Shown: positions 21,456 through 34,672, numbered from the stretch's first letter. The stretch: 64,000 bases of DNA from Latrodectus hesperus (GCA_037975125.1 CM075857.1:27398582-27462581), one strand, 5' to 3'. Notes: generated by a model from the letters alone, not told the origin. Translations and numbers: made by a program.

Positions 21456-24400
21456 AAATTTATAGCGTTTGATAAATTGATCATGGCGAAAAATGCGCCA
21501 GCTATTTATCACAATGCTGATTTATGTGACGTAAATTTCATGTGTTCTTTTATGTAAGCCATAATTCTAATAGACACTCCCTATCCTTTAAATCACCAGT
21601 ATCGTATCCTATGGTATTGAATGTCACATGCGTCATAAAAGATTAATTTCTAAAATTTTTTGTTTGTCCAGTTTCCGGACTTGTTTTTAAGTGATATTAA
21701 TTATCGCGCTAAAACTGAATCGAATAATTACGATGGGAAATTAACAATAACAAAATGTTTAAGTCAAGGGAATAATCGGTTATTTTATTAATAGATTACT
21801 GACACCTTTGTGGTTTCCAATATAAAATATGCACACATAGAGCTTTTGGAGAAACATTATTACTTGGAAAAATAAGATATTTATGTAAGTGTTCAAAATT
21901 CTGTGTTTCACTTTTACATTTATAGCAACCAAAACCACATGGAATGGCATTTCTATATGAAATGAGCTTTTACGTATATAGCAGCTAAAATCAAATCGAA
22001 TGGGATTTGAACAACTTGAAAATTTCCTGTACATAATGACATTAACTCGGTGAACGCACACAATAAGAATTTTTTTCTAAATATTTTTATTGTGTAAAGA
22101 TAAAGACAATTTCTCGATGGCTGAATAAGGTTTTAAGGTCGGCAAAGGTGATAGCAGATCTTGACTAAACAGTGGTCCTGGGCCCCCATATGACAGGGGC
22201 CCCAAATAGAATAGATTATTTTACGTTGTCAATGGAAAACAAAATTAGTTGTTGTGAAGCAGAGGAAACCCCCAAAGAAGTTTTTTCATCGGATTCCAAT
22301 TAATTTAAGTCGGACCCTGGATGATAGTATGAGGTATAAGCGATCATAATGAGTTAGAACAGTTAACACATCTCTCTAATTACCATGAAAATTATACGTG
22401 GATTCCTCGATACTGACAAGCTATGGTAAATATTTCATCGCCCAATCCTGCTAACCTTCGTGCATTGCGCTACATATTTTAATGTATTCAAATCGAATGC
22501 GGTAGGAAGATTTCTCACCAAGAGATAAGAACCTTTTTCACCCTTTTCTATTATGTATATTAGGAACTTAAAAGAGAGGGGAAAAAAAAAAGACGGAGGG
22601 AAAAAAAGAAAAAGAAAAAGAAAAAAAAACGAGCTTTTTTGATACCTTGTAGCTTGAAGGGTTTGAATTATCGTACCAACCTTGTAACATTTGCTATTAT
22701 GTGAAGTAACTAATTGCGGTAGATTTTTCTTAATCATCACTCTTGCTTTTATTGTCAATTAGTGACTTTTTTTTTTGCATGTGTCGGCATCTTTAGTTTT
22801 ATCTTTTCGAATGAATAAATGCGTTCAGCTAAGTCCCATCTTTTGTTGCTGGCTCTTTAAAATCCTCGAAAGATTAATTTAAAAAGACAGTTACACAGTT
22901 GTATATTATATTTCTTAAGGGTGTTATGCATGACATTTGCCTGTTAGAATTAATCATAAAAGTGAAAACTACTTTTCTTATTCAATATTCTTTTATTTAT
23001 CATAAGAAAAATGAAGATGTTTCCTTTAGTAAAAAAGAGTTTTTTTTTCTAATTCTTTGTAACTGATAAAAAAACGCATGTATAATCTAATTTTATGTTC
23101 AAAGGAACTACAAATCATTATTAATGTTCGTTTTTTTCTTTTAATTTTATTATTTTATTACTTGTACTTATCTTTATTTTATTATTCATACAATCATTTA
23201 TTTTTTATCTTTTTGTTTTTATCACATTGTATATATATGAAACACTCAGTAATACATATTTTACTATGTTTTTTTTTACATACAATAATAATAATTACTA
23301 TTTTCCATTTATAATAATTATAATACTAGAAAACATTCATTACTTTCAAGCAAATTTTTTCAATGGATAAAGATAAGCTTGGTTTCATTAAATTATACTA
23401 GTCCTGCCCTAGAAATGATAAATAGTAGAAATGATTTTCTTGAACTCTTAAATTTCAAATTTTTTAAATTGAAAAAATTCGAGGTTCTTGGAAACATGAA
23501 TTCTAATAGCTTTATTTTAAATACGAATGTTTTATATCTTATTTCTTATTAAAAATAAATAAATAAAAAAACACTTTTTATTTAAGAATTTTAATGAAGG
23601 TATATAACTTGCTTATTAAAGAAAATTTTTCATCAAATATTTTCCATTATGGTTAAAATATGCCTTTAAATTATTTTTAGTAAATATTTTAAAATTGAAT
23701 TATTTTTAATGAATAATTTAAATTAGTTAATAATAATTTGATACAATTTATTTGCTGCGGGAAAGGTCAGTGAATTAAAGTAAGTATCAAAAAATTAATG
23801 AATTATTAAGTACAATTTGTATTAAATATACATTTTAATTATGTATTATAAGGACTGCATTTTAATATAATTGTCAATAAATACTTTAATAAGTTTAAAA
23901 TTATTTATTTATATATTATAATTTATTTTTATTAAATTATAATATGTTCATGAGAGCAAATAATTTTTATTTATAAATAAATAATTTTTGTTATAAGGGA
24001 AAATTATTAACATATTTATTTTTCAATGAATAAAATTTTTTTCACATTTTATACTAACCTCAGAAACTTAAAATTAGTATATGAAAACAATTTTATTTAA
24101 AAATTAATACGTTCTCTTCTAAGTGAAATAAGTTGATTTTGACAATGAAATATTTTTAAATATTCTATTATTCGATATTGTATTCAAATTTAACTGAAAA
24201 AATTTCATTTGCAACTTTTTGTAAATTTATGTAATTCTTACAAAAATTATAAGTATTTATTTTCCCTATTACATAATATTTACATTCGAATCAAATTAAA
24301 ATCCTTATAATAGTATGTGGGCGACGTTTTATTTGTATTTTTGAAAATTTTTTCTTTACGATTGTGAGATTCATTAGATTTGAAAGCATTTTAAAAATAG

Positions 24401-25223
24401 AAATCGAATACATTAAAATTTATAAAAGATTAAAGCAAAGAAATCAGTTCAGTTGAGGAAAATAAAGAAATCAGCTCTTCTGTCAACTTAAATCATTATC
24501 TACAAAATGGTTGAAAATGTTCAAAGAACTCAAGTTTTTTAATAAGAAGATTAATACGTTAGTTTTAAAATTTAGAATTAAGCTATTTGAAACAAAAAAT
24601 ATGTTTCAATGATATGAAGATATTATTTTTGTGCTGAAAGCTTACGTAGGAAGTTGTAGTGCAATCCAGTAAATTTCATTTAATAATTTCCATAAAACCA
24701 AGAAAATTTGGCAAATTTTGCTGAAAAATATAATAATTTTTAAGTATTCCGAATAGGCTCTAAGACACATTCATTAAAATTTGAGAGCACAAAGCTACTA
24801 AGAATTATTATAAATCAACTGCACATGGAAGTAAATATTATTAGTGATTTGATAGATAATATTAAAATTTTAAGTAAAATCAATAAATTAATTTCTAATA
24901 CTTTTGACTATAAATGCTTTGAATTAAAATAAGAATACCTATTTCCAAGTTTGATATTTTTTCTCATGATACTTTAATTAAAATGTTTCCCCAATATTTT
25001 TTACCTATTAAATTAACAAACCATTTTACCTTAAAATTGGTTTCTTAAGGTAATTTTTTTTACAAAAAGAAAATATTATTTACAAAGTTCACGATGTCCC
25101 ATTAGAGAACAGGGGCTTAAATTATCTTATTGAATTAATTTCGTTTCATAATAATTCTTTCTTCAATAGAAAATTGTGACCTATAAAATCATTTTCTTAA
25201 ATTATTTAAAAAATGGATTTCTA
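21456..25223. other. Very AT-rich sequence with a purine tract
   Basis: About 3.8 kb without a supportable gene. It includes a polypurine run of A and G at about 22570-22630 and a short GGGCCCCC...GGGGCCCC hairpin near 22178-22203. From 23.0 to 25.2 kb the sequence is extremely AT-rich. Confidence 0.5.
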
Positions 25224-25612
25224 ATGTTGTTACTTATGGACACTTGGACAAGCATAGCTCGCTATGCCATTGGCTGTGCCAATTTAAGTCAGTAGGATGC
25301 GTCTTTCGCATGCCTAATTTGACCAGAAAACTATGAAGGTGAAAGTACGACTTTGCTCTAAACTCCTCCGATAGATGGCACCACCAGAGGATCCATTCCT
25401 TCAATTTTGATATTGATCTGGAGGGGTAGGAACATTTCTCAAGACCACTACACCCATAGTAACTGTTCAATCACCCTCCTTCGATTCTACAGATTTAACG
25501 AGCACGTATAACAAATGTATTCGGTGGGTCTTTGGCGGCATTGGGATTCGAATACCGCCTTTCCATACGAAATGTCAATACCCTAATTACTAGGTTATGA
25601 CGCACCCCGCTA
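25224..25612 (-). mobile_element. SINE family A, minus strand, near full length
   Basis: It carries tail, body and tRNA-like head in reverse order. The body phrases AAGGTGAAAGTACGACTTTG and AGATGGCACCACCAGAG match the other family A copies. The head near 25535-25612 keeps a box-B-like GTATTCGAATCCCAA on the minus strand. Confidence 0.88.
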
Positions 25613-27174
25613 AAAATATATATGTTTAAACTGATAAAACCAAATACTTTTTATTAAAAAAAACTGATTTGATTTTGAAAAAAAAATTTAGATTTAAGTA
25701 AATTTTTAAATTTCTCTCGTATGATTTTTTAAAAATACCAGATAAATGACATATTGTTCAATAAATGTTATTTTTATTCTAAACTACTCTTCTTACTTTA
25801 AAGCTAGTTTTATTATTTCTAAAGAAAAAAAATCATGCATTTTTTCTTTCGTTCAGGGTGAGCAACCAAATTAAGCACGGTTGATGTCTGGAAGATTAAT
25901 GATAAAGCGAAACTCGGTTTTGAGTGGGTATAATTATTTTCCTTAATAACTAACATCTCCTCAAAATAATTATAACTAGCGTATGCATCACATGACCATC
26001 TACGCATATTTAGTGTGACCCAGAAAAATTTAATATTTCCCTTTACATACTTTCTTTGTTTTCGTGCGTCTACATCATAAGCGCTTTCTCTTGTAATTTA
26101 ATGACAATTTAATGATATTTCGGTACAATTGCTCATTAAAGATTTTGCGATTTAGGCACAATAATGATGTAATTCAGAATCGATATCGAATACCAGTTTA
26201 GATACCAGTTGCCATGCTATACGTAAAAAACAATGATGATTTTAAAGAGTGTATACAAATAAAAGCAAGATTTGGTAACCCCAATATAAAATGTATACAT
26301 AACAACAGTATAATCTTGTATGTAATATTTTATTTAACATAGCAATAATAACTAATCTATAAAACAGGAAAATATTAATTTGTACAGTGGGAATGCTCTT
26401 TGATAATTCTTCTGAAGTGTCTTAGATAAACTAACAATTATTTTCACAAATTATCTTTTAAAATGAATCATAAATGTTAATATCTGATTATTTGCTTTAA
26501 AATAATGTGAGCAATGACTCATTTTACTCAGGTTTTAAATTATAAAATTTTTGATTGGTGTAAATTTTAATGCAATGCAGGGCAATAATATGAAATTTTA
26601 AAAGACATTTTATATATTATACACTGCTCAAAAAATATATAAATGATATTGTAAGTCTTCTATAAAATAGTGGCACACGCAATTTTTTTTCTTCATAAAA
26701 TGGAAGAAAAGAGTCTCAAATTCAAATTTTTTTCGTTTTCAAGCTTCGCAGTATGCAGATTTTGAGTTTGATGTTGAAGTCGGTTACTTAGCAACAGCGA
26801 ATAAGATATGGTTTTCAACTTAGACAAAGCGGAAAAGAATGATCGACTTTCAGTAAGTGCGTTGTTTCGATGAGGGTGATGTTTTAACGAAATTATTTAG
26901 CGGAGTCAGAAGCTTGGGGAGTTGTTAAAAGGTTAGAGGGGGCCGAACATAATCCGAAGAATGCTATGAATAAATCGACATACATTTACTAGTATGTAAT
27001 TAGAGATATTCGTATATCGCCATTTTATTTATATAGTGTTCTAAAAACAGTTAAGTAGATTTTTTACTTCAATTTTATTTGAATTTCCCTGTTTATTTAT
27101 ATAGTAAAAGTCTTTTTTAGAATCCAAAATTAAATTTACCAAAAGCATAAATTTTCTTAAGAGGACAGGGAGCT
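25613..27174. other. AT-rich sequence, no gene recognised
   Basis: A slightly GC-richer patch at 26740-26960 contains no recognised domain or tRNA box. Nothing else stood out. Confidence 0.5.
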
Positions 27175-27188
27175 TAGAAATATCTGTA

Positions 27189-27361
27189 ATTGAAGGAGTG
27201 AATGCTCTGGTGGCGCCATCTATCGGAGGAGTCTTAGATCAAAGTCGTACTTTCACCTTCGTGGTGCTCTGGTTAAACAAAAGATGCACCCTACTGACTT
27301 AAATTCGCATAGCCGTCTGCAGAGCGAGCTTGGCTCCTCCAAGTGTCAAAAGTAACAACAA
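27189..27361 (+). mobile_element. SINE family A, 5'-truncated, perfect TSD
   Basis: Only the distal body and the AAC-rich tail are present. The perfect 14-bp repeat TAGAAATATCTGTA lies at 27175-27188 and 27362-27375. This shows that the family is mobilised by a LINE-type target-primed mechanism with 5' truncation. Confidence 0.92.
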
Positions 27362-27375
27362 TAGAAATATCTGTA

Positions 27376-30224
27376 GTATGATATCAAATTCAAACTAAGC
27401 TTATTTCCAAATTATTATGTTTATAATAAGCTAAGCCCGTCATTTTTATTGGACAAATCGAAAATTTATCAGAAGCTTTGAGGAAAAAGATTGCAATTTG
27501 GGAAAAAGATATGCTATTTAGTACCCATTTCTCTTTATTCAAAAGACTGTTTTACAGCAGAAAGTGTGGTCTTGAATATAAATTATCTAAAAACAAATTA
27601 AGTAGGATGAAGAACGCTTAAAATTTCCCTCTTATTTTAAAGTTATTAACTATTCAAAATGGGCTTATTTCGTCTACATTTCAAAGTATTTCATCAGTCA
27701 TTGGCAACGTATTAAGAATAGCGTAAATATATAAGCTAAAAAAAGCTATAAAATAAAATAAATAAATAAATATTGTTATATTAAAAATGCCCTTGGGAAT
27801 GTAAGAAGAAGTGGAGATTCAATTCTGTGAATATTTTTTCTTATTAACATTGGTTATACATAAATGACAATTTATAAAAGAAAAAAATAACCATATAATT
27901 CTTTCTTGAAGTGAGAAAAGTTCGGGAGTAGAATGTTATACACCACATTAATTAATTAAATCGTGATTCGAACAATTTTACAGGGAGTTCTGATTTGTAT
28001 TATTTAGATTTTAAACTAATGACAAACGTTGTAATTAAAATTTCTAAACTGAACGAAATTGTATTAAATTGTCTAAAGAATTGAAATAAGATTCACTTCA
28101 TTAAATGAAATCATGCTTATTTCAACATAGAACAAAAATTCGGAAGATAACCAAAATAGTGTATTTATTCATGTAGATGTGGTGGAATTTAAACTATTAT
28201 TTAAAATTAGTTTTAAGTTATATCACCTTTTGTTTTTTAATTATTAAAATCTTGATATCAAAATGAAACTTAGTGCAAATTAATCGCATATGTGGGTTTC
28301 TTGTCTAAAAAGTAAATTTATATGGTACAAATTTAACCAATTTACACATCTCATTAAAATTTGGAAAACTATTTTGTCTTTACATTTTATATAATTTTTT
28401 AAATTCCGGATGCTATTTTTATATAAAATAAAATTACATGGTAAATACCATCGATTTATTAGAAATTAGACCCAAAAAATGTCGATAATTTTTAACACTA
28501 TCTCAATCATTTGAGTTAGAATGCATTTGCCAAGAACTAAAATATTCATATTTTTTTGGAAGTATGTAACCATATTTTCTTTTTTCGTAATCATTTTTAT
28601 CTAAAAATTTTCTTAAGATCTTTATTTAAAAACTGCCAATAAAAAAGATATAAAGTTCTTCGGTAAAATATTTATATAAGGAAATATTTACATAATGTAT
28701 ATTATATATTTACTTAAATGTATATTGTATATTTATGTAAGGTATTATATTTACATACATTTATATATGTGTATATTATCCTTGAATAGATAATTTGGTA
28801 GATAAATAAAAATTATCTTGAATAACATAACATATGTATAACATAAATTGATAAATAGAGATTACTATTGCCTTATATAGATAGATATAGAAATTTTTAT
28901 ATAAATTATACATTCAAGGTATAGACTATAAAAAATTATAAATACATGATGTTTTATAATGCACTTTTTAAATTTAATTTTTCGCTTAAAGAGTAAAATA
29001 ATATAAAAAATATGCAATGAAAAATTATAATCAAAATACAGTTCATTTTTTCAAATCATTTAAAAAATTTTTAAATGGTTAAACTTGCAACACAAATTTG
29101 AAATAGATGTTTCAAAAATTTATTTTAAATACTAAAAAATAAATTTTTAACAAAGGAAAATATAAAGTCGCTTAAAATTTTAAATTACAAATATATTATT
29201 TTAAATAGCGCAAACCATCCCATTTGGGTATTATAATTTCATTACTGAATAAAAGTTACTTAAGAATATTTTGGCATATAATTTTTAAATACCTATCACT
29301 ATGCTGCTATAGGAAATTTATTTCATATTGTGCATTGAATCAGTACGTTTTAAATATTTCACTGTTAAATTTTTCATCATTGTTTCATTCCAATTAATTA
29401 TAATTCATTATGATTAAATATATATTTTTTTCAAAAATTATTACTCTCTAGCTTAAAAGAAAGCGAACATTTTAATCAGATAAAACTGTATCATCATTAA
29501 ATATATTTATCTTGATAAAAAGTTTCACAAATAAGAACAAAACCGTAGTTACTCTACTGACACAGTTTCTTTACGTGTTTAATTTATGCTTCCAATATAA
29601 CGTAGCCAAAGCATTTTGTTCCCGAAATAGAGCATGTATCATTTTTCATTTCAATTTTTAGTTTTTGAATGTTTCATTGCTCCATCGTAAACTTGAGAAA
29701 TTACTCGAAACTGGCCACCACCCCTCACGCACTTTAACTCATCACATTTCCCAGACTTTAAACCATTCATTGTAGCTAAAATTGTGTGTTCGAAAGTTGC
29801 CTGACCCCATTCATCATTTTGGTAATTAATCAAAGTCCGAGGTAATTAACTAAAACTTTTCATGCATTGGCCTATTCATTGCGTCTGGGATTACCACAAA
29901 ATAATAAAAGGTTTTGTCTGGTGTGTGATTATAAATTCTGGAGCATCAATTGTAATCACAAAAGAGCCGACTTCAATTTGCTATTTTAACTAATCTGTTT
30001 TGTTAGTTAATTTGTATGGTAATTTAATGAATGTTTAATAAGTGTTTAACTATTTTTTCCGTATTAAAAATTGTCATTTATTTAAAATGGTAAGTACTCG
30101 GGTAGTTATTTTTATTCTGCTTAGAAAGGTCTATTGCGAGTCTAAATGAGCAAAAGAGTGATGAAAGTCATTAGCTTTGTTTTTATCACAAAAAATGTAG
30201 TGTCTACTTAACAGTCTACTTAAA

Positions 30225-30228
<4 letters not shown>
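27376..30228. other. AT-rich sequence, no gene recognised
   Basis: Nearly 2.9 kb of background sequence with AT-rich short repeats near 28680-28790. No splice-bounded coding segment was found. Confidence 0.5.

Positions 30229-30256
<28 letters not shown>
30229..30256. repeat. Short (TA)n tract
   Basis: About 14 TA units. Confidence 0.9.
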
Positions 30257-30257
<1 letters not shown>

Positions 30258-31200
30258 CAAGATATGTTATAAAGCATTCCTTTTATCGATAAAAGTTCTT
30301 TATGGTGGGATTATGATCTTTGAAGCGAAATAACTCGGGTTCTATTCCAGCTACAATTGAACCACAAAAGTTACCAGTAACACTTCTGTTTTCTGTATTC
30401 ATGTTTGTTGGGGTGAGTGCTTGAGATTTTTCGGTGATATAGCCTAATGTCTGTGAAGCCATCATGGAAAACGAAAAGACGTGGAATTTTCAAATACCTT
30501 ACAACAACTTTTGGCAGTTAGGCTATTCTCTACGCCGTGTTAAATAATTTTTTAATTAACTCGTTACAAAGCTAAAAACGAGAGGAAAAAATCTGTTAAA
30601 ATTTTATATATTTCAACGTTAACCACTTTCCATGTAACTTTAATCACATAAATATTTTCTCTGCTATGAGATATTTGTTTCTATCTTTCTAATAGTTCAG
30701 TGCTAGTATAACGCTTTTTTTTGTAACACTAATATGATTTCATTTGGTTGGAAAACAAGTCTATTGTTATTCAGAAATATTTGAAAAAAAGTTAAAAATA
30801 AAATTTTTAAATTTAAACGAAAGATATAATATTTACGGAAATATTATCAAACACATAAAAATGCGTTATTTTATTTTTACACATTACAAATAAAGAAAAC
30901 CAAAATTCTCAATTATTTTCGAAGTAAACTATGAGACGAATCTTATCTAAGCACCGCACCGTAGATATCCGAATCATCATTGGCCAATGTATGGCATTTT
31001 GAACGCGGGTTTACGTCTGAAAATATGTTCATAGAAAATGGGTTTATATTCTTTTGCTGCAACGCAGTAAACTAAGAAAACTTCCGTGCAATCATTCCCA
31101 ATAGAAATGAGTGCAGAAATCTTAACCGCAACACCAATCTCCACTTGTTCATTAGTATCTGGGATTGAACATGGAACTTTCAACTGCAAAAAGTATACTC
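30257..31200. other. Background with an unrecognised minus-strand frame
   Basis: A minus-strand frame through about 30977-31190 is open for some 70 codons before it meets the (TA)n tract, but it shows no known domain. A GTTCAATCCCAG stretch on the minus strand near 31150-31165 resembles a B box and may mark a decayed SINE. I cannot assign it. Confidence 0.3.
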
Positions 31201-31212
31201 TTATATAATATA

Positions 31213-31216
<4 letters not shown>

Positions 31217-31308
<92 letters not shown>
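31217..31308. repeat. (TA)n tract left of the palindrome
   Basis: About 90 bp of TA repeats abutting the left arm of the inverted repeat. Confidence 0.97.
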
Positions 31309-31310
<2 letters not shown>

Positions 31311-31715
31311 ATAAAACATGAAGAAAAGTAAAATAAGAAATATAAAATTGGAAAGATACTAAAGAATATGAAGCAAAAGACAAGAAGGCATAGGGACCAC
31401 GTCTTCATCAGGAGGGATATGGTCAGCTATGCAAAAATGAACACTCTTTTCTGACAAGCTCGAAGGACAGATGTCTAAAATTCTTCGAGCAATACCCCCG
31501 AAGAGTGTTCGCATTAAAATTAAGAATTAAGCTCGAAGAATTTTAGACATCTGTCCTTCGAGCTTGTCAGAAAAGAGTGTTCATTTTTGCATAGCTGACC
31601 ATATCCCTCCTGATGAAGACGTGGTCCCTATGCCTTCTTGTCTTTTGCTTCATATTCTTTAGTATCTTTCCAATTTTATATTTCTTATTTTACTTTTCTT
31701 CATGTTTTATCTTAT
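31306..31715. repeat. Perfect 185-bp inverted repeat with 40-nt loop
   Basis: The left arm (31306-31490) and the right arm (31531-31715) are exact reverse complements at every position I compared, with no indel. The spacer is 31491-31530. The arms carry no recognised domain. Possible origins are a fold-back transposon, a palindromic duplication or an assembly artefact. If transcribed, the RNA would form a long hairpin. Confidence 0.95.
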
Positions 31716-31845
31716 TTATATAGGCAAATCTTTCTTTAGCTGCTTTTGCGCTGGCTAGATTTCCTATTTTGCATTGTAGTTCCAACATTATATATATTTT
31801 TAGTATTGTATTTATTACTTTATATTTATATATGTCTTTTCATTA

Positions 31846-31952
<107 letters not shown>

Positions 31953-32032
31953 TCTAATAAGTAATTCAAAGTGAGCCTTACAAGTGATTATAAACTAATC
32001 AGAATTTTAAAGTTGTTTAATGATTTCAATAT

Positions 32033-32345
32033 GTGGCCACGGTGGCTTGCTTGGCTAGGGCGCTTGTTCTTTTCATCAGAATGTAGTGAGTTCGAATCTG
32101 GACCCAGCCGAAGATCCATCGTGTTTACTGATGGTGGCTGGAACATGTAAAATAGATCGTGTCTCAATATCTTCCATGTGAAATGATACCTCTGGAAGTG
32201 GCAAGCCAAATCTGTCGGTCTTCTGCTTGGTTCCTTCTACTAAATTAAGAAGACCCACCTACTTTCAGTGTCACAATGGACCGCTCACTGGATGATCAAT
32301 TATATAAAGGTGGACAAGAACTCCCATCAGTTGCGCGACAGTAGC
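32033..32345 (+). mobile_element. tRNA-headed SINE, family C
   Basis: The head begins TGGCCACGGTGGCTTGCTTG with a B-box-like GAGTTCGAATC at 32089-32099. The body GTGAAATGATACCTCTGGAA and CTTCTGCTTGGT is shared with the minus-strand element at 36760-37047. Confidence 0.82.
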
Positions 32346-33290
32346 GCCACCGCCGAATAAATCTCAATTGATATTGAGCTAAGCTCCGGGTTAGATGTTG
32401 TATAGCTATTATAGATATTTATTTTACTTCGTTTTTTGATATAGTGCGCTGTTTATGTTAAATAACTATGTGCTTGCTGTAAAGTTAAGTTTGAATTAAA
32501 GATGTTAAATCTAACTGCAGGACTTTAATGTTTATTGAGAATTGAAATGATATATTGATTATTAATGGATTCATCAAAGAAATCTTGGTGGTCCTTGGAT
32601 ATAAAGTTTACTTTATGATAGTTTTTGTCAACTTTTAACGATAAAATTAGCAAAGGTGCCATCACCTCCTTCTCTTGTGCCAAGAGAACATCACAGCCAG
32701 TTGATAGGGAATTTGAAATAAATAAATAATTCAGTCATTTAGAAATATTGTTATTAGAATGAGAAACTTATCCATTGTTACCGATATTCAGAATAAGAGT
32801 AGTACATAATTCTCCATACTCTCGAGAATTCATACTCGTATTAAACAGTGCTCGCGAATAGTATTTAGTATATTTATATCTTAAACTATTATTAATTCTT
32901 AATTCAATATTGCGAAATAATATTCTTTTGACGAAATATGAATGAATACTTCTAAAAATAAAAACAATATAAAATATTTGTCTTGACAATGCATTTCTTT
33001 CAAAGCTGATCATTAGTTTTTAATTTTACATGTTCAGGTTTAAATATATTAATTTTCTTATATTTTATCGTTTATGAATGCCATTAATCCGGATTAATGG
33101 TATTTGTATAGGCCACTTAACCAATGGAGATAAATGACACTCATTAACATCGTAATATCTAGAGAATTCGAGCTCTTAATAAACATTAAATCTGCACATC
33201 TTGGAAACAAAATTATTGTTTCATAACATCTTAATAGACAAACGAATAACATAAGATTGACAAGGAAATAAATTTGGTTTTTATAATACT
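32346..33290. other. AT-rich intronic-type sequence, nothing recognised
   Basis: No exon or repeat boundary is supported. It probably lies in the Wnt7 intron downstream of the exon at 34075, if that gene continues on the minus strand. Confidence 0.45.
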
Positions 33291-33293
33291 ATA

Positions 33294-33990
33294 TATATGT
33301 GAAAATCGAAGTAACTGCTTATACTTCAATATGTACAAACCTAAGAAACTATCTATGCTATCGATATGTGAAAACAGAAATAACTATATATGCCACCTAC
33401 ATGTGAAAACAGAAGCAATTGTCTATGCCATTGATATGAGAAAACCAAAGTACCTGTTCATGTTATTAACATGTGAGAACCGAAATCGTGTGACCTATGT
33501 TTTCCACATGTAAAAGCCGAAGTAATTGTATATGCTAGCAATATGTGAAAACCGAAGTAACTATATATGTTAGCTATTTGTGAAAACCGAAGTAATTGTC
33601 TATGCTATTTATATAGGAAAACCAAAGTAATTATCTGTGTTATCTACATGTGAAAACCGAAGTAACGGTCTATGCCAGCGATTAGGAAAAACCAAAATAA
33701 TTACATACGTTACATACATGTGAAAACCAAAGTAACTGTCAGTGCCATCGATTTGAAAAACCAAAATAACTACCTATGTTACATAAATGTGAAAACCAGA
33801 GTAACTATCTGTGCCATGGATATGAGAAAACCAAAGCAACTTATGTTATCTACATTTGAGAACCGAAATCACAACCTGTTTTCTTCAAGTAAAAACTAAA
33901 GTAACTGATTAAGCAATATATATTTGTGAAAATCACAAAGTACTGTATATGCTATCAATACGTGAAAATCAAAATGCCTCACCAACCCAA
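33294..33990 (+). repeat. Degenerate 35-bp minisatellite, about 20 units
   Basis: Units of the form ATGTGAAAACCGAAGTAACT plus a variable CTATGCTATCGAT-type end repeat at about 35 bp. They vary considerably, with several near-complete and some decayed units. The array ends about 80 bp inside the intron from the Wnt7 splice donor at 34074. Short open frames across it are a by-product of the repeat. Confidence 0.88.
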
Positions 33991-34068
33991 TAAAGTGCTT
34001 TTTTGTAGTATTTACTTTGAATAGGAGCGATATACATTGGTGGTAAAAAAATAAAGCTAAGTAGAATT

Positions 34069-34074
34069 ACTCAC
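34069..34074 (-). promoter_or_regulatory. Splice donor GTGAGT of the Wnt7 exon
   Basis: On the minus strand the exon ends ...GTGATTG and is followed by GTGAGT, a consensus donor. The exon leaves one base of a split glycine codon at this end. Confidence 0.88.
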
Positions 34075-34301
34075 CAATCACTACGACGTGCCCAAAGACA
34101 TAGGAACTTCCGATTGCTGTGCAATTCCACCTCTTGTAACGGAACTGTTTCTGACATTCGTTGATGCCCATCCGAGCGCCATCACCGACAGCCACGATGA
34201 GGTCCGGCCGCTCCTGGCAGATTTTCTGTTGAGCAGGTGTCAGACCCGGTATTTTGCTGCAGATGATGCTGGCCGTGAATGCCTCCGCAGTACCCATTAT
34301 T
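34075..34301 (-). CDS. Wnt7: Wnt7 internal exon (probably exon 2)
   Basis: This 227-bp exon encodes 75 full codons near the start of a secreted Wnt ligand, plus one split base at each end. Wnts signal through Frizzled and LRP receptors. Landmarks in order are IICSKIPGL, an AQQKICQERPD stretch, GDGARMGINECQKQFR and the KRWNC block with an N-C-T glycosylation sequon. Four cysteines sit at family positions. The IICxKIPGL motif points to Wnt7 rather than Wnt5 or Wnt1. The 17-residue lead before KIPGL fits a Wnt7 second exon. The signal-peptide exon should lie at higher coordinates and later exons at lower ones. I could not identify them, so the introns are large or run past the window. The open frame extends beyond both splice sites by chance. 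Confidence 0.9.
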
Positions 34302-34321
34302 CTGAAATAGGAACAGAAACT
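34302..34321 (-). promoter_or_regulatory. Splice acceptor of the Wnt7 exon
   Basis: The minus strand reads a pyrimidine-rich TTTCTGTTCCTATTTCAG immediately before the exon. It fits the reading phase, since the first exon base completes a split codon. Confidence 0.85.
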
Positions 34322-34564
34322 GTTGCAGCCTTTACGATCGATGAAGAATAAAGCATGCAAAAAATTAGGCAATGAATGATATTATTTAAATATTTCATTA
34401 AGACTGAAATTAGGTAAGCAGTTCAGTTGTTAAGGTTATTTCAGAAGGTAATCACTAACTTAGAAATCGTAAGAGTTATCTAGAATTTAAAGAAAGTTAA
34501 GTTGTAAAAAATAAAAAATCTCAATTATTGAAAAAAAGGATATATAAACATAAATTCATTCATT

Positions 34565-34672
34565 TTTTTACATAATCACCTCCTACAGTCAAACAAGTTC
34601 ACTTCTTTACATAATCACCTCCTACATTTAAATAACTTCACTTCTTTTCATAATCACGTTCTACATGGTACC
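34565..34672 (+). repeat. 39-bp tandem repeat, 2.7 units
   Basis: TTACATAATCACCTCCTACA recurs at 39-bp spacing, the third unit being partial and diverged. It lies about 260 bp upstream of the Wnt7 exon in transcript direction. Confidence 0.85.

Noticed and set aside
22178..22203. GGGCCCCC...GGGGCCCC hairpin as a transposon end or terminator
   Set aside because: The stem is only 8 bp, with no partner terminus or target duplication seen nearby.
31590..31640. CTGATGA core in the right palindrome arm, as in a hammerhead ribozyme
   Set aside because: A short GAC/GTC stem follows, but the obligatory GAAA box and a third stem are not in place, so I see only a chance match.
33274..33899. Plus-strand frames with repeated CENRN/VKT motifs
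   Set aside because: They arise from the 35-bp minisatellite, switch frame often and carry no domain.
34088..34351. An 87-codon plus-strand frame over the Wnt7 exon
   Set aside because: It is a shadow of the minus-strand exon, whose residues match the Wnt family and whose borders are splice sites.
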